From: Bradyrhizobium paxllaeri
GTDB lineage: Bacteria > Pseudomonadota > Alphaproteobacteria > Rhizobiales > Xanthobacteraceae
Direction: 5' to 3'
Assembly (NCBI RefSeq): GCF_001693515.2
Contig: NZ_CP042968.1
Location: 2,976,001 to 3,040,000 of the forward strand
DNA length: 64,000 nucleotides
In this document: piece after piece, positions 37,835 to 46,787 of the stretch
Layout: each line of letters opens with the position of its first letter
Position numbering within the stretch: position 1 is the stretch's first letter
Notes under the pieces: model-generated
Databases searched by the model: none
Told to the model about the DNA's origin: nothing
Seen by the model: the letters and a program-made list of their open reading frames with translations, nothing else
Program-made: the position numbers and the translations under genes

Positions 37835-38410
37835 ATGGCAGGTGAACGCGAACGCGGCGGACGCGAACGGAGCAGGGATCGCGAGGAGCGCGACAGCGAG
37901 TTCGTCGACAAGCTCGTCCACATCAATCGCGTGGCGAAGGTCGTCAAGGGCGGCAAGCGCTTCGGCTTTGCGGCGCTGGTCGTGATCGGCGACCAGAAGG
38001 GTCGGGTCGGTTTCGGCCACGGCAAGGCGCGCGAAGTTCCCGAGGCGATCCGCAAGGCGACCGAGTCGGCCAAGCGCAACCTGACGCGCGTCGCGCTGCG
38101 CGAAGGTCGCACGCTGCATCATGACATCGCCGGCCGTCACGGCGCCGGCCGCGTCTACCTGCGTGCCGCTCCGGCCGGTACCGGCATCATCGCCGGCGGC
38201 CCGATGCGCGCGGTGTTCGAGACGCTCGGCATCCAGGACGTGGTGGCTAAGTCGATCGGCTCGTCGAACCCCTACAACATGGTTCGCGCCACCTTCGACG
38301 CGCTGAAGCATCAGGATTCGCCGCGTTCGGTGGCGGCCCGCCGCAACATCAAGGTGTCCACGCTGCAGTCGCGCCGCGTCGGCGGCGACGCCGAAGCGGT
38401 GGCTGAATAA
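37835..38410 (+). CDS. rpsE: 30S ribosomal protein S5
   Basis: 191 residues, longer than E. coli (167) because of an Arg/Glu-rich N-terminal extension (about 1-25) common in alphaproteobacteria. The double-stranded-RNA-binding-like domain ([21 protein letters not shown] onset) and the [15 protein letters not shown] segment follow. S5 takes part in decoding fidelity. ATG 37835 is preferred; a TTG four codons earlier has no better ribosome site. Confidence 0.96.
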   Translation: MAGERERGGRERSRDREERDSEFVDKLVHINRVAKVVKGGKRFGFAALVVIGDQKGRVGFGHGKAREVPEAIRKATESAKRNLTRVALREGRTLHHDIAGRHGAGRVYLRAAPAGTGIIAGGPMRAVFETLGIQDVVAKSIGSSNPYNMVRATFDALKHQDSPRSVAARRNIKVSTLQSRRVGGDAEAVAE

Positions 38411-38445
38411 CCGGCGCGATTTCAGCGCTTTTTGGAGTTAAGACG

Positions 38446-38637
38446 ATGGCCAAGGCCGCAAAGACGATCAAGGTCGAGCAGATCGGCAGCGCAATCCGCC
38501 GCCACCACTCGCAGCGTTCGACGCTGATCGGCCTCAAGCTCAACAAGATCGGCCGGGTTGCCGAGCTTCAGGATACCCCTGAAGTTCGCGGCATGATCAA
38601 CAAGGTCCAGCATCTCGTCCGCGTCGTCGGCGAGTAA
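38446..38637 (+). CDS. rpmD: 50S ribosomal protein L30
   Basis: 63 residues (E. coli 59), the short bacterial form. [22 protein letters not shown] and the C-terminal [14 protein letters not shown] are characteristic. A 23S rRNA-binding protein at the 50S surface. It starts 35 nt after rpsE, and rplO follows 23 nt later. Confidence 0.96.
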   Translation: MAKAAKTIKVEQIGSAIRRHHSQRSTLIGLKLNKIGRVAELQDTPEVRGMINKVQHLVRVVGE

Positions 38638-38660
38638 GCAAGAGAATAAGGACGCTAACG

Positions 38661-39149
38661 ATGAAGCTCAGCGATATCGCCGACAACGCCGGCTCGCGCA
38701 AGAAGCGCATGCGCGTCGGCCGTGGCATCGGTTCGGGCAAGGGCAAGACTTCGGGCCGCGGCGGCAAGGGCCAGACCGCGCGTTCGGGCGTGCGCATCAA
38801 GGGCTTCGAGGGCGGCCAGATGCCGCTGCATCGTCGCCTGCCGAAGCGCGGCTTCAACAACATCTTCCGGCTCGACTTCGCCGAGATCAACCTTGACCGG
38901 CTGCAGCAGGCGATCGACGCCAAGCAGGTCGACGTCAAGGAGACGGTGACGGTTGAATCGCTGGTCAAGGCCGGCATGCTGCGCCGCGCCAAGGACGGCC
39001 TGCGGCTGCTCGGCCGTGGCGAACTCAAGGCCAAGCTCGCGATCGAGGTGCATGGCGCCTCGAAATCCGCGGTTGCTGCGGTCGAGAAGGCCGGCGGCAC
39101 GGTGAAGATCCTGGCCCCGGCCAAGAAGGAAGAAGGCGAGGCGGCGTAA
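38661..39149 (+). CDS. rplO: 50S ribosomal protein L15
   Basis: 162 residues (E. coli 144). [22 protein letters not shown] onset, a Gly/Lys-rich extended arm ([16 protein letters not shown]), then a globular domain ending in a charged tail. A late 50S assembly protein. It is followed by a 138-nt gap with a hairpin before secY. Confidence 0.97.
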   Translation: MKLSDIADNAGSRKKRMRVGRGIGSGKGKTSGRGGKGQTARSGVRIKGFEGGQMPLHRRLPKRGFNNIFRLDFAEINLDRLQQAIDAKQVDVKETVTVESLVKAGMLRRAKDGLRLLGRGELKAKLAIEVHGASKSAVAAVEKAGGTVKILAPAKKEEGEAA

Positions 39150-39160
39150 CATCTGCGTCA

Positions 39161-39180
39161 TGCCCGCCCGGTCGCGGGCA
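39161..39180 (+). repeat. Hairpin in the rplO-secY gap
   Basis: 7-bp arms TGCCCGC / GCGGGCA around CCGGTC, preceded by GCGTCA, giving CGTCATGCCCGC as in the element at 4212. It looks like a truncated copy of that family. No T-run follows. Confidence 0.55.
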
Positions 39181-39287
39181 TAGACCAATGGACTTATCGA
39201 AGCCGCGCACCAAATAATGTCCGGCGTCTGCCGATAGCCCCCGGGACGGGGCGTCGGCCTCGGGGGACGGCGGGAGAAAGCCTGAAC

Positions 39288-40619
39288 ATGGTCTCAGCAG
39301 CAGAACAACTTGCGGCAAACCTCAATTTCGGCGCTTTGGCGAAGGCCGACGAACTGAAGAAGCGCATCTGGTTTACACTGGGTGCGCTGCTTGTTTATCG
39401 GCTCGGCACCTACATTCCGCTGCCCGGCATCGATCCTGCGGCCTGGGAGCAGGTGTTCAAGTCGCAGGCCGGCGGCATTCTCGGCATGTTCAACATGTTC
39501 GCCGGCGGCGGCATCAACCGCATGGCGATCTTCGCGCTGAACATCATGCCGTATATCTCGGCATCGATCATCATCCAGCTCCTGACGACGGTATCGCCGA
39601 AGCTCGAAGCCTTGAAGAAGGAAGGCGAGGCCGGCCGCAAGACGCTGAACCAGTATACCCGCTACCTCACGGTGATCCTGGCGACGTTCCAGGCCTACGG
39701 CATCGCGATCGGACTGCAGGGCGCCGGCAATGTCGTCAGCGACCCCGGCATGTTCTTCCTGCTTTCGACCACGATCACGCTGACCGGCGGCACCATGTTC
39801 CTGATGTGGCTCGGCGAGCAGATCACCTCGCGCGGCATCGGCAACGGCATTTCGCTGATCATTCTGGCCGGCATCGTCGCTGAGCTGCCTTCTGCCTTGG
39901 CCAATATGCTGGAACTGGGACGGCAGGGCGCGCTGTCGACCGGCCTGATCCTGATCGTCATCGTGATGGCGGTCGCCGTGATCGCCTTCATCGTGTTCAT
40001 GGAGCGCGCGCAGCGCCGGCTTCTGATCCAGTATCCGAAGCGCCAGGTCGGCAACAAGATGTTCGAGGGCCAGTCCTCGCATCTGCCGCTCAAGCTCAAC
40101 ACCTCGGGCGTGATCCCGCCGATCTTCGCCTCGTCGCTGCTCTTGCTGCCGGCCACGGTCGCGAACTTCAACGCCGGCAAGGGGCCGGAATGGTTCCAGT
40201 GGCTGAACACCCAGCTCAGCCACGGCCGTCCGCTGTTCCTGTTCCTCTATCTGGCGCTGATCGTGTTCTTCGCCTTCTTCTACACCGCGATCGTGTTCAA
40301 CCCGACCGAGACGGCGGACAATCTGAAGAAGCATGGCGGCTTCATCCCCGGCATCCGTCCGGGCGAGCGCACCGCCGAATATATCGACTACGTGCTGTCG
40401 CGTATCACCGTGCTGGGCGCGATCTATCTGGCGATCGTGTGTCTGATTCCCGAGATCTTGATTTCCTATGCCTCGGTGCCGTTCTACTTCGGCGGAACCT
40501 CGCTTCTGATCGTCGTCAGCGTGACCATGGATACGGTGGCGCAGGTGCAGGGTTATCTGTTGGCCCATCAGTATGAGGGGCTGATCCGGAAGTCCAAGCT
40601 GAGGGGCCGTCGCCGCTGA
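39288..40619 (+). CDS. secY: Preprotein translocase subunit SecY
   Basis: 443 residues, same as E. coli, with ten predicted membrane helices. LGTYIPLPGID in the first periplasmic segment, and NIMPYISASIIIQLLT in helix 2, are diagnostic. It forms the protein-conducting channel with SecE (2128) and SecG in the inner membrane. Position within the spc operon before adk is conserved. GGGAGAAAG lies upstream of the ATG. Confidence 0.98.
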   Translation: MVSAAEQLAANLNFGALAKADELKKRIWFTLGALLVYRLGTYIPLPGIDPAAWEQVFKSQAGGILGMFNMFAGGGINRMAIFALNIMPYISASIIIQLLTTVSPKLEALKKEGEAGRKTLNQYTRYLTVILATFQAYGIAIGLQGAGNVVSDPGMFFLLSTTITLTGGTMFLMWLGEQITSRGIGNGISLIILAGIVAELPSALANMLELGRQGALSTGLILIVIVMAVAVIAFIVFMERAQRRLLIQYPKRQVGNKMFEGQSSHLPLKLNTSGVIPPIFASSLLLLPATVANFNAGKGPEWFQWLNTQLSHGRPLFLFLYLALIVFFAFFYTAIVFNPTETADNLKKHGGFIPGIRPGERTAEYIDYVLSRITVLGAIYLAIVCLIPEILISYASVPFYFGGTSLLIVVSVTMDTVAQVQGYLLAHQYEGLIRKSKLRGRRR

Positions 40620-40690
40620 TCGGCGGGGTGGTCTGAAATCCAATAACGGGGTGTGCGGGTTTCGCTCACCAAGCCGGGGGGCGAATAGTC

Positions 40691-41554
40691 ATGAGATTGA
40701 TCCTTTTGGGGCCGCCGGGCTCGGGCAAGGGGACTCAGGCCCTGCGGCTGGTTTCCAAGCACGGCATCGTGCAGCTCTCGACCGGCGAGATGCTCCGCGC
40801 CGCGGTAGCCGCCGAAACGCCGATCGGCCTGCAGGCCAAGGACATCATGGCCAATGGCGGCCTCGTCCCGGACGAAGTCGTGGTGGGAATCATCTCCGAC
40901 CGAATCGAACAGCCGGACGCGAAAAAGGGCTTCATCCTTGATGGCTTTCCGCGCACGGTGCCGCAGGCCGAAGCCCTCGATGAGCTCCTGAAGAAGAAGC
41001 ATCTCAAGCTCGACGCAGTGGTCGAACTTCGCGTCAACGAGAGCGCGTTGCTTGATCGCGTCGAGAAGCGCGCCGAGGAAACCCGTGCGCGCGGCGAGGA
41101 GGTTCGGGTCGACGATACGCCGGAAGTGCTGACCAAGCGCCTGGCGCAGTACCGCACCCTGACCGAGCCCCTGATTCACTACTACTCGGAGCGGCGGAAG
41201 CTTCTGACTGTCGATGGCATGATGACCATCGAGCACGTCACCCGGGAGATCAACCGCATCCTGTCCGCGATCGGGGCGGTGGAACCCAAGGCAGCGCCGG
41301 CCAAGGCGGCGACGCCGGCCAGGAAGGCCGCTGTGGCCGCCAGGAAGACCGCCAGGCCGGCCGGTAAAAAGGCTGCCAAAACGGCCAAAAAGGTCGCCAA
41401 AGCGGCCCCAAAGGGCAGGAAAGCGGCCTCTAGGAAGGCCGGGAAGGCAGCCCCGGCCAGCCAGCGGCGGGCTGTCGGGAAGGCCAAGAAGGCGACCAGA
41501 ACGACCGTCCGGAAAGCCGCCAAAAAGGTCACGAAAAAGCGAGCTAAGCGATAG
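40691..41554 (+). CDS. adk: Adenylate kinase with a histone-H1-like basic C-terminal tail
   Basis: 287 residues. The kinase core is about 1-197: P-loop GPPGSGKGT (7-15), AMP-binding TGEMLR (31-36), GFPRT (85-89), and a short LID without a zinc knuckle. It interconverts ATP+AMP and 2 ADP in the cytoplasm. Residues 199-287 form a Lys/Ala/Arg tail with 23 Lys, 11 Arg and no Asp or Glu, in KKAAK/AAKKV repeats, much like histone H1 or AlgP-type proteins. The core alone matches ordinary short adenylate kinases in length. Tail codons are in frame and continue to a normal stop. It may bind nucleic acid or the ribosome; that is inference. Confidence 0.95.
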   Translation: MRLILLGPPGSGKGTQALRLVSKHGIVQLSTGEMLRAAVAAETPIGLQAKDIMANGGLVPDEVVVGIISDRIEQPDAKKGFILDGFPRTVPQAEALDELLKKKHLKLDAVVELRVNESALLDRVEKRAEETRARGEEVRVDDTPEVLTKRLAQYRTLTEPLIHYYSERRKLLTVDGMMTIEHVTREINRILSAIGAVEPKAAPAKAATPARKAAVAARKTARPAGKKAAKTAKKVAKAAPKGRKAASRKAGKAAPASQRRAVGKAKKATRTTVRKAAKKVTKKRAKR

Positions 41555-41560
41555 AGGCGG

Positions 41561-41590
41561 TTGACGAAACCGAGTTGAATCCTTTAATAA
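41561..41590 (+). promoter_or_regulatory. Candidate promoter of rpsM-rpsK-rpoA-rplQ
   Basis: TTGACG (41561-41566), 18-bp spacer, TAATAA (41585-41590), just after the adk stop. The leader to rpsM would be about 145 nt. It would let the alpha operon be transcribed separately from secY-adk. Confidence 0.55.
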
Positions 41591-41739
41591 GCCCCGCATC
41601 CAAGTCGGATAGTTTTTTGACGATGCCGGGCCCCGAAAGAAGCTGAGGGGAGGGCGTCGTGTTCGCGTTTGCGGACACCTGCCCGAGTTAGCAAGAACAT
41701 AGCCCGGTCCATAGGGGATCGGCGACAGGAGAGAAGTCC

Positions 41740-42108
41740 GTGGCCCGTATTGCCGGCGTGAATATCCCGACCAACAAGCGCGTTCTGATCGCGCTCCAGT
41801 ACATCCATGGCATCGGCCAGAAGAACGCGGCCGACATCATGGAGAAGGTCAAGATCCCGACCGAACGTCGCGTCAGCCAGTTGAGCGACCAGGAAGTCCT
41901 GCAGATCCGCGAAGTGATCGACCGCGACTATCTCGTCGAGGGCGACCTTCGCCGTGAGACCGGCATCAACATCAAGCGGCTGATGGACCTCGGCTGCTAT
42001 CGCGGCCTGCGTCATCGCCGCGGCCTGCCGGTGCGCGGTCAGCGCACCCACACCAATGCGCGCACGCGCAAGGGCCCGGCCAAGTCGATCGCCGGCAAGA
42101 AGAAGTAA
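41740..42108 (+). CDS. rpsM: 30S ribosomal protein S13
   Basis: 122 residues (E. coli 118) starting at GTG 41740, with AGGAGAG upstream. [25 protein letters not shown] onset and the basic C-terminal [20 protein letters not shown] tail that reaches the P-site tRNA are typical. It starts 185 nt after adk, unlike the tight spacing elsewhere in the operon, with a candidate promoter in the gap. Confidence 0.97.
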   Translation: MARIAGVNIPTNKRVLIALQYIHGIGQKNAADIMEKVKIPTERRVSQLSDQEVLQIREVIDRDYLVEGDLRRETGINIKRLMDLGCYRGLRHRRGLPVRGQRTHTNARTRKGPAKSIAGKKK

Positions 42109-42111
42109 TTT

Positions 42112-42166
42112 AGCGAATAGCGGACGGTGAGCAGCGAATGCTTCTATTCGCCGCTCACCTTTCGCT
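42112..42166. repeat. Palindrome in the rpsM-rpsK gap (GCGAATAG family)
   Basis: Outer arms AGCGAA (42112-42117) / TTCGCT (42161-42166); inner 14-bp arms GGTGAGCAGCGAAT (42126-42139) / ATTCGCCGCTCACC (42146-42159) with one G-T pair around GCTTCT. Related, in inverted orientation, to 29427-29472. It occupies most of the gap. Confidence 0.75.
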
Positions 42167-42226
42167 TCTTAGGTGTAGCCGCTGGCAGTACGGCGGCGTT
42201 TGAGATCACAGGAAGGTTTTAGGATA

Positions 42227-42616
42227 ATGGGCAAGGAAGCCACCCGCGTACGCCGTCGCGAACGCAAGAACATCGCCTCCGGCATCGCGCACGTGAATTC
42301 GTCGTTCAACAACACGACCATCACCATCACCGACGCACAGGGCAACACCATCGCCTGGTCGTCGGCCGGCACGATGGGGTTCAAGGGCTCGCGCAAGTCG
42401 ACCCCCTATGCCGCGCAGGTCGCGGCCGAAGACGTTTCCAAGAAGGCGCAGGAACACGGCATGCGCACGCTGGAAGTGGAAGTTGCCGGCCCCGGTTCGG
42501 GCCGCGAATCGGCGCTTCGCGCGCTGCAGGCGGCGGGCTTCACCGTGACGTCGATCCGCGACGTGACCACGATCCCGCACAATGGTTGCCGTCCGCGCAA
42601 GCGCCGGCGCGTCTAA
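42227..42616 (+). CDS. rpsK: 30S ribosomal protein S11
   Basis: 129 residues, same as E. coli. [19 protein letters not shown] and the C-terminal [22 protein letters not shown] are diagnostic. It lies on the 30S platform near the mRNA exit. The ATG at 42227 is preceded by GGAAGG; an upstream in-frame ATG-like start would add nine unsupported residues. Confidence 0.97.
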   Translation: MGKEATRVRRRERKNIASGIAHVNSSFNNTTITITDAQGNTIAWSSAGTMGFKGSRKSTPYAAQVAAEDVSKKAQEHGMRTLEVEVAGPGSGRESALRALQAAGFTVTSIRDVTTIPHNGCRPRKRRRV

Positions 42617-42748
42617 TGTCTGGTCGCGGGCGGTTTTGCCGCTCGCGATTGTTTTTTGGAATTTTCCGCGGACTGATCCGCGATCTCCAGCGCCAGTGAT
42701 CTGAAGGCGGATCGACTGGCCGGTCCATTGACCCGAAGGGGTGACAAA

Positions 42749-43768
42749 GTGACGATCCAGAAAAATTGGCAAGAACTTATTCGACCGAACAAGCTGCAGG
42801 TAACGCCGGGCTCCGACGCGACCCGGTTTGCCACCGTCGTCGCCGAGCCGCTCGAGCGCGGTTTCGGCCAGACGCTCGGTAACGCGCTGCGCCGCATCCT
42901 CCTGTCGTCGCTGCAGGGCGCCGCCGTGCAGTCGGTGCACATCGACGGCGTCCTGCACGAGTTCTCCTCGATCGCGGGCGTTCGCGAGGACGTCACCGAC
43001 ATCGTGCTCAACATCAAGGACATCTCGATCAAGATGCAGGGCGAAGGCCCCAAGCGCATGGTCGTGAAGAAGTCGGGCCCGGGCGTCGTCACCGCAGGCG
43101 ACATCCAGACCGTCGGCGACATTGTCGTGCTCAATCCGGAGCTGCAGCTCTGCACGCTGGACGAGGGCGCTGAAATCCGCATGGAGTTCACTGTTGCCGC
43201 CGGCAAGGGCTACGTCGCCGCCGAGCGCAACCGGCCCGAGGATGCGCCGATCGGCCTGATCCCGGTCGACAGCCTGTTCTCGCCCGTGCGCAAGGTCTCC
43301 TACAAGGTCGAGAACACCCGCGAGGGCCAGATCCTCGACTACGACAAGCTGACCATGACGATCGAGACCAACGGCGCGATCTCGCCGGAGGACGCGGTGG
43401 CCTATGCCGCGCGCATCCTGCAGGACCAGCTCAACGTGTTCGTGAACTTCGAAGAGCCGCGCAAGGAAGTGGCGCAGGAGATCATCCCCGATCTCGCGTT
43501 CAACCCGGCGTTCCTCAAGAAGGTCGACGAGCTCGAGCTGTCGGTGCGTTCGGCAAACTGTCTGAAGAACGACAACATCGTCTACATCGGCGACCTCGTG
43601 CAGAAGAGCGAAGCGGAAATGCTCCGCACCCCGAATTTCGGCCGCAAGTCGCTGAACGAGATCAAGGAAGTGCTGGCCCAGATGGGTCTGCATCTCGGCA
43701 TGGAAGTGCCGGGCTGGCCGCCGGAGAACATCGACGAGCTCGCCAAGCGCTTCGAGGATCACTACTGA
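42749..43768 (+). CDS. rpoA: DNA-directed RNA polymerase subunit alpha
   Basis: 339 residues from GTG 42749, preceded by AAGGGG. The N-terminal domain (about 1-235; [17 protein letters not shown]) dimerises and assembles beta and beta'. The C-terminal domain (about 255-339) contains [19 protein letters not shown], which includes the counterpart of E. coli Arg265 for UP-element and activator contact. A TTG seven codons upstream opens the frame but lacks a ribosome site. A palindromic element fills the gap to rplQ. Confidence 0.97.
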   Translation: MTIQKNWQELIRPNKLQVTPGSDATRFATVVAEPLERGFGQTLGNALRRILLSSLQGAAVQSVHIDGVLHEFSSIAGVREDVTDIVLNIKDISIKMQGEGPKRMVVKKSGPGVVTAGDIQTVGDIVVLNPELQLCTLDEGAEIRMEFTVAAGKGYVAAERNRPEDAPIGLIPVDSLFSPVRKVSYKVENTREGQILDYDKLTMTIETNGAISPEDAVAYAARILQDQLNVFVNFEEPRKEVAQEIIPDLAFNPAFLKKVDELELSVRSANCLKNDNIVYIGDLVQKSEAEMLRTPNFGRKSLNEIKEVLAQMGLHLGMEVPGWPPENIDELAKRFEDHY

Positions 43769-43773
43769 GCATT

Positions 43774-43852
43774 CGTCATTCCGGACGTCGCGAAGCGGCG
43801 ATCCGGAATCTCGAGATTCCGGGTTCGATGCTTCGCATCGCCCCGGAATGAC
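43774..43852. repeat. Dispersed palindromic element between rpoA and rplQ (CGTCATTCCGG family)
   Basis: Begins CGTCATTCCGG and ends CCGGAATGAC, giving terminal inverted repeats. Internal arms include CGGAATCTCGAGATTCCG (perfect palindrome) and GATGCTTCGCATC. The layout is typical of the 'CGTCATTCCGG' palindromes dispersed in Bradyrhizobium and Rhodopseudomonas. It starts 6 nt after the rpoA stop. Confidence 0.85.
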
Positions 43853-43930
43853 TGGGGCGAACGCAGGCAGCCCACCTGAGCAACAAGTCCGACGAACCGT
43901 CGCGACGAAGACAAGACAAGGAATAGTTCA

Positions 43931-44347
43931 ATGCGTCACGGCAAGGTTCATCGCAAGCTCAACCGCACCGCCGAGCATCGCCGCGCGATGTTCGCCAACA
44001 TGTGTGCCGCGCTGATCAAGCACGAGCAGATCGTCACCACGCTGCCGAAGGCCAAGGAATTGCGTCCGATCGTCGAGAAGCTCGTCACCCTCGGCAAGAA
44101 GGGCGGGCTGGCGCTGCGCCGCCAGGCGATCTCCGAGATGCGCGACAAGGACCAGGTCAAGAAGCTGTTCGATGTGCTGGCGCCTCGCTACAAGGACCGC
44201 CAGGGCGGCTACACCCGCATCATCAAGGCCGGCTTCCGCTACGGCGACAACGCCCCGATGGCCGTGATCGAATTCGTCGACCGCGACGTCGACGCCAAGG
44301 GCCAGGACTCCGGCCCGGTGCAGGAAAAGGAAGCCGAAGCGGCGTAA
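43931..44347 (+). CDS. rplQ: 50S ribosomal protein L17
   Basis: 138 residues (E. coli 127). [24 protein letters not shown] onset is diagnostic; the C terminus has a short acidic/Gln tail. It lies near the tunnel exit. Last gene of the S10-spc-alpha run, followed directly by a strong terminator. AAGGAAT precedes the start. Confidence 0.97.
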   Translation: MRHGKVHRKLNRTAEHRRAMFANMCAALIKHEQIVTTLPKAKELRPIVEKLVTLGKKGGLALRRQAISEMRDKDQVKKLFDVLAPRYKDRQGGYTRIIKAGFRYGDNAPMAVIEFVDRDVDAKGQDSGPVQEKEAEAA

Positions 44348-44370
44348 GCTGTTCCGGATTGGTTGTTAGA

Positions 44371-44401
44371 AAGCGGCGCCCCTCCGGGCGCCGCTTTTTA
44401 T
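44371..44401 (+). terminator. Intrinsic terminator of the ribosomal super-operon
   Basis: Perfect 11-bp arms AAGCGGCGCCC (44371-44381) / GGGCGCCGCTT (44386-44396) around CTCC, running into TTTTTATTT. Confidence 0.93.
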
Positions 44402-44484
44402 TTGCGCATCTGACGCGCGCTGGCTGCAATTGTGGTCGTACCCGCCGCTTCCGATATCGCTGTCATCAACGATGGAGATGGCGG

Positions 44485-45285
44485 ATGAAAATCGATCTTT
44501 CGGGCATGACGGCGCTGGTGACTGGCTCTACCTCCGGTATCGGCCACGCAATTGCCAAAGGCCTCGTTGCTGCAGGCGCGGACGTGGTGATCAATGGCCG
44601 AACGCAAGCCAAGGTCGACGCCGTGGCCGCCGCGCTCGGCAAGACTGCCGATAAGGCCGGCGGCAAGGTACGCGGTGTTGCCGCTGATGTCTCGACGGCT
44701 GCGGGATGCACGGCCTTGGTTGCGGCGCTACCTGATGTGGACATTCTCATCAATAACACCGGTATCTTCGAGCCCAAGCCGTTCTTCGATATTCCGGATG
44801 AGGACTGGAGCCGTTTTTTTGATGTCAACGTGATGTCCGGCATCCGTTTGTCGCGCGCCTACATGCAGGGCATGCTGAAGCGCAATTGGGGCCGTATCGT
44901 TTTCATCGCCTCGGAGTCGGCGCTGATGATTCCAAAGGAGATGATCCATTACGGCATGACCAAAACGGCGCAACTCGCCGTTTCGCGCGGCCTTGCCGAA
45001 TTGACCCGGGGTACCGCTGTTACCGTCAATTCAGTGATGCCGGGGCCGACCATGTCCGAGGGCGTTGAGACTTTCGTCGCCGATCTCGCCAGACAGAACG
45101 GCCAGTCCGAGCAGGATGCAGCCGCGCAGTTCATCAAGCAGCATCGTCCCGGATCGCTGATCCAGTGCTTTGCCAGCGTCGAGGAGATCGCCAATATGGT
45201 GATCTACGTCAGTTCGAAAGAGGCTTCCGCGACTAACGGCGCCGCGCTGCGGGCAGAAGGCGGACTGATTCAGACCATCGCGTGA
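44485..45285 (+). CDS. Short-chain dehydrogenase/reductase (SDR)
   Basis: 266 residues, classical SDR. Cofactor motif TGSTSGIG (13-20), NNTG (90-93; usually NNAG), structural Asn115, catalytic Ser143 region, Tyr156 and Lys160 (YGMTK). NAD(P)-dependent oxidation or reduction of an unknown substrate in the cytoplasm. GGAG lies 9 nt before the ATG. It is 8 nt upstream of a DUF1330 gene and the two probably form an operon. Confidence 0.9.
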   Translation: MKIDLSGMTALVTGSTSGIGHAIAKGLVAAGADVVINGRTQAKVDAVAAALGKTADKAGGKVRGVAADVSTAAGCTALVAALPDVDILINNTGIFEPKPFFDIPDEDWSRFFDVNVMSGIRLSRAYMQGMLKRNWGRIVFIASESALMIPKEMIHYGMTKTAQLAVSRGLAELTRGTAVTVNSVMPGPTMSEGVETFVADLARQNGQSEQDAAAQFIKQHRPGSLIQCFASVEEIANMVIYVSSKEASATNGAALRAEGGLIQTIA

Positions 45286-45292
45286 GGTGACA

Positions 45293-45589
45293 ATGTCGGC
45301 CTATGTCATTTCCGAAGTCGATGTGCGTGACGCGACGGGCTTCGAGTCCTATTGCACCATCGCGGCCGAAACGATTGCGAAATATGACGGCCGCTATCTG
45401 GTGCGCGGCGGCGCGGCAAGTGTTGTCGAAGGCGGTCCTCTGCCGAAAGCCATCATCATCGTCGAGTTTCCGACGATGGAACGTTTGCGCGAATGGTACG
45501 CTTCGCCCGAATACGCCGAAGCGCTGAAGGTCCGTGAGAACGCGCTGGATCGGCGGCTGATCTTGGTCGAAGGCGTTGCGCCGATGTAG
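45293..45589 (+). CDS. DUF1330 family protein
   Basis: 98 residues with a dimeric alpha/beta-barrel (ferredoxin-like) pattern. The conserved core includes YLVRGG and IIVEFPTMERLREWYASPEYAEAL, typical of DUF1330. Such proteins are small cytoplasmic, often stress-linked, and without assigned activity. ATG 45293 has GAGGTG immediately upstream; a GTG two codons earlier is less likely. Probably co-transcribed with the SDR. Confidence 0.88.
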   Translation: MSAYVISEVDVRDATGFESYCTIAAETIAKYDGRYLVRGGAASVVEGGPLPKAIIIVEFPTMERLREWYASPEYAEALKVRENALDRRLILVEGVAPM

Positions 45590-45684
45590 CAGCAACGGCG
45601 CGAAAGCAGCCTTGCAGAAGGAACAACAGCTTTCAGAAACGGTTTTTCCCGCAGCCGCGCTGATGCGGTTTGAGGAGGAACTAG

Positions 45685-46035
45685 ATGAAGAAGTTGTTCA
45701 TACTTGCGGCGGCAGCGTCGCTGGTTGCGACGATGGCCACCGCGCAAACCACCGTAGTCACTCCTGGAACGACCACGGGTGCTGCGGGCGCCACGATTCA
45801 GATCGAGCCGGAGTATCGCACCCGGATCAAGAGTTACGTCACCGAGCACAAGATCCGTCCGGTCGAGACGCGGGAAAGGATTGTGGTTGGCGCCAAGGTG
45901 CCGACCGACGTCGAACTTACGGCGGTGCCTTCCGATTGGGGTCCGTCCGTGACGAAGTATCGCTACGTCTATTCCGGCAACCGCGTGATGCTGGTCGATC
46001 CGGGTAGTCGCACCGTGGTGCATGAGATCGACTGA
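45685..46035 (+). CDS. Secreted DUF1236 protein
   Basis: 116 residues. A signal peptide (about 1-20, MKKLFILAAAASLVATMATA, cleavage before QTT) precedes a Thr/Gly-rich linker and one DUF1236 domain (YRTRIKSYVTEHKIRPVETRERIVVGAKVP... to the C terminus). DUF1236 is frequent in Bradyrhizobium and related genera and has no known function; periplasmic location is inferred. GAGGAGG precedes the start. A shared terminator separates it from the convergent Gly/Tyr-rich gene. Confidence 0.88.
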   Translation: MKKLFILAAAASLVATMATAQTTVVTPGTTTGAAGATIQIEPEYRTRIKSYVTEHKIRPVETRERIVVGAKVPTDVELTAVPSDWGPSVTKYRYVYSGNRVMLVDPGSRTVVHEID

Positions 46036-46058
46036 GGTGGCTCACGTCGCTCCATGCA

Positions 46059-46087
46059 AAAAGGGCCGCCTATGAGGCGGCCCTTTT
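46059..46087. terminator. Bidirectional terminator between convergent genes
   Basis: Perfect 12-bp arms AAAAGGGCCGCC (46059-46070) / GGCGGCCCTTTT (46076-46087) around TATGA. A-run and T-run on either side make it usable for both the DUF1236 gene (+) and the Gly/Tyr-rich gene (-). Confidence 0.9.
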
Positions 46088-46097
46088 CATTGCAGGA

Positions 46098-46490
46098 TCA
46101 CCAGCGGCGCCAGTAACCGCCGCGGTAATATCGCGGACCATAGAATCGTGGACCGCCATAGTAGGCGTATGCCGGACGATACACGCGGCGAACATAGGGA
46201 CCGCCATAGTAGCCGCCGTAATATCCGCCATAGTAGGCCGGCGCATAACCGCCGTAATAACCATACCCGCCGTAGTAGCCGGGGTACCCGCCGTAATATC
46301 CGTAACCCGGACCATAGGCGTAGGCGTTCGACGCCAGTCCGCCGATCACCGCGCCCGCAATCAATCCGCCAGCCACGGCCCCGCCCCAGCCCCAGCCGCC
46401 TCCGCGCCAAGCATGCGCCGGTGACGGCGCCGCGACCGCTGTCAGGCCAAGGGTTGCCGCGACAGCCAGAACCATTGGTGCCTTTCTCAT
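46098..46490 (-). CDS. Secreted Gly/Tyr-rich repeat protein
   Basis: 130 residues. A signal peptide (1-27, ending APSPAHA) is followed by a Gly/Ala-rich hydrophobic stretch (WGGAVAGGLIAGAVIGGLA, glycine-zipper-like) and then 70 residues of YYGG/YGGY repeats with Arg near the end. No enzyme motif. Probably an envelope or surface protein; repeats of this type are common in rhizobial small secreted proteins. The ATG at 46490 has a strong GGAGGAG; a longer frame from 46529 is not needed. Function unknown. Confidence 0.8.
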   Translation of the reverse strand: MRKAPMVLAVAATLGLTAVAAPSPAHAWRGGGWGWGGAVAGGLIAGAVIGGLASNAYAYGPGYGYYGGYPGYYGGYGYYGGYAPAYYGGYYGGYYGGPYVRRVYRPAYAYYGGPRFYGPRYYRGGYWRRW

Positions 46491-46787
46491 CGACTCCTCC
46501 TTACATAACCAGCCAGGCAAACTTTCCACATAACTGGAGACTCGCTAAACACTTTCGAGTGAAGTTTGTTGCTTTAGGTCAAGCTTCCGAACGGCTCCGC
46601 GCCGGATTTAATTTTGATGAACGGGCGTTCAGGAGGCCGTTTCGACGGAAGTCGTAGCCGGAGTGGCGCCATTTCTTCCGATCGGGAACCATTGTCGTCG
46701 CGGGCAGGCGCGCGAAGCGGCTATCGCTTCGCGGCGGCCGGGCTTCTTGCGGGTGCCGAATTACCCTCGCCGCGAATGAGTGTGACC

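Noticed and set aside
44002..44484. In-frame upstream part of the SDR reading frame
   Set aside because: It lies across rplQ in another register and through the strong terminator at 44371-44401; the SDR fold starts at ATG 44485.
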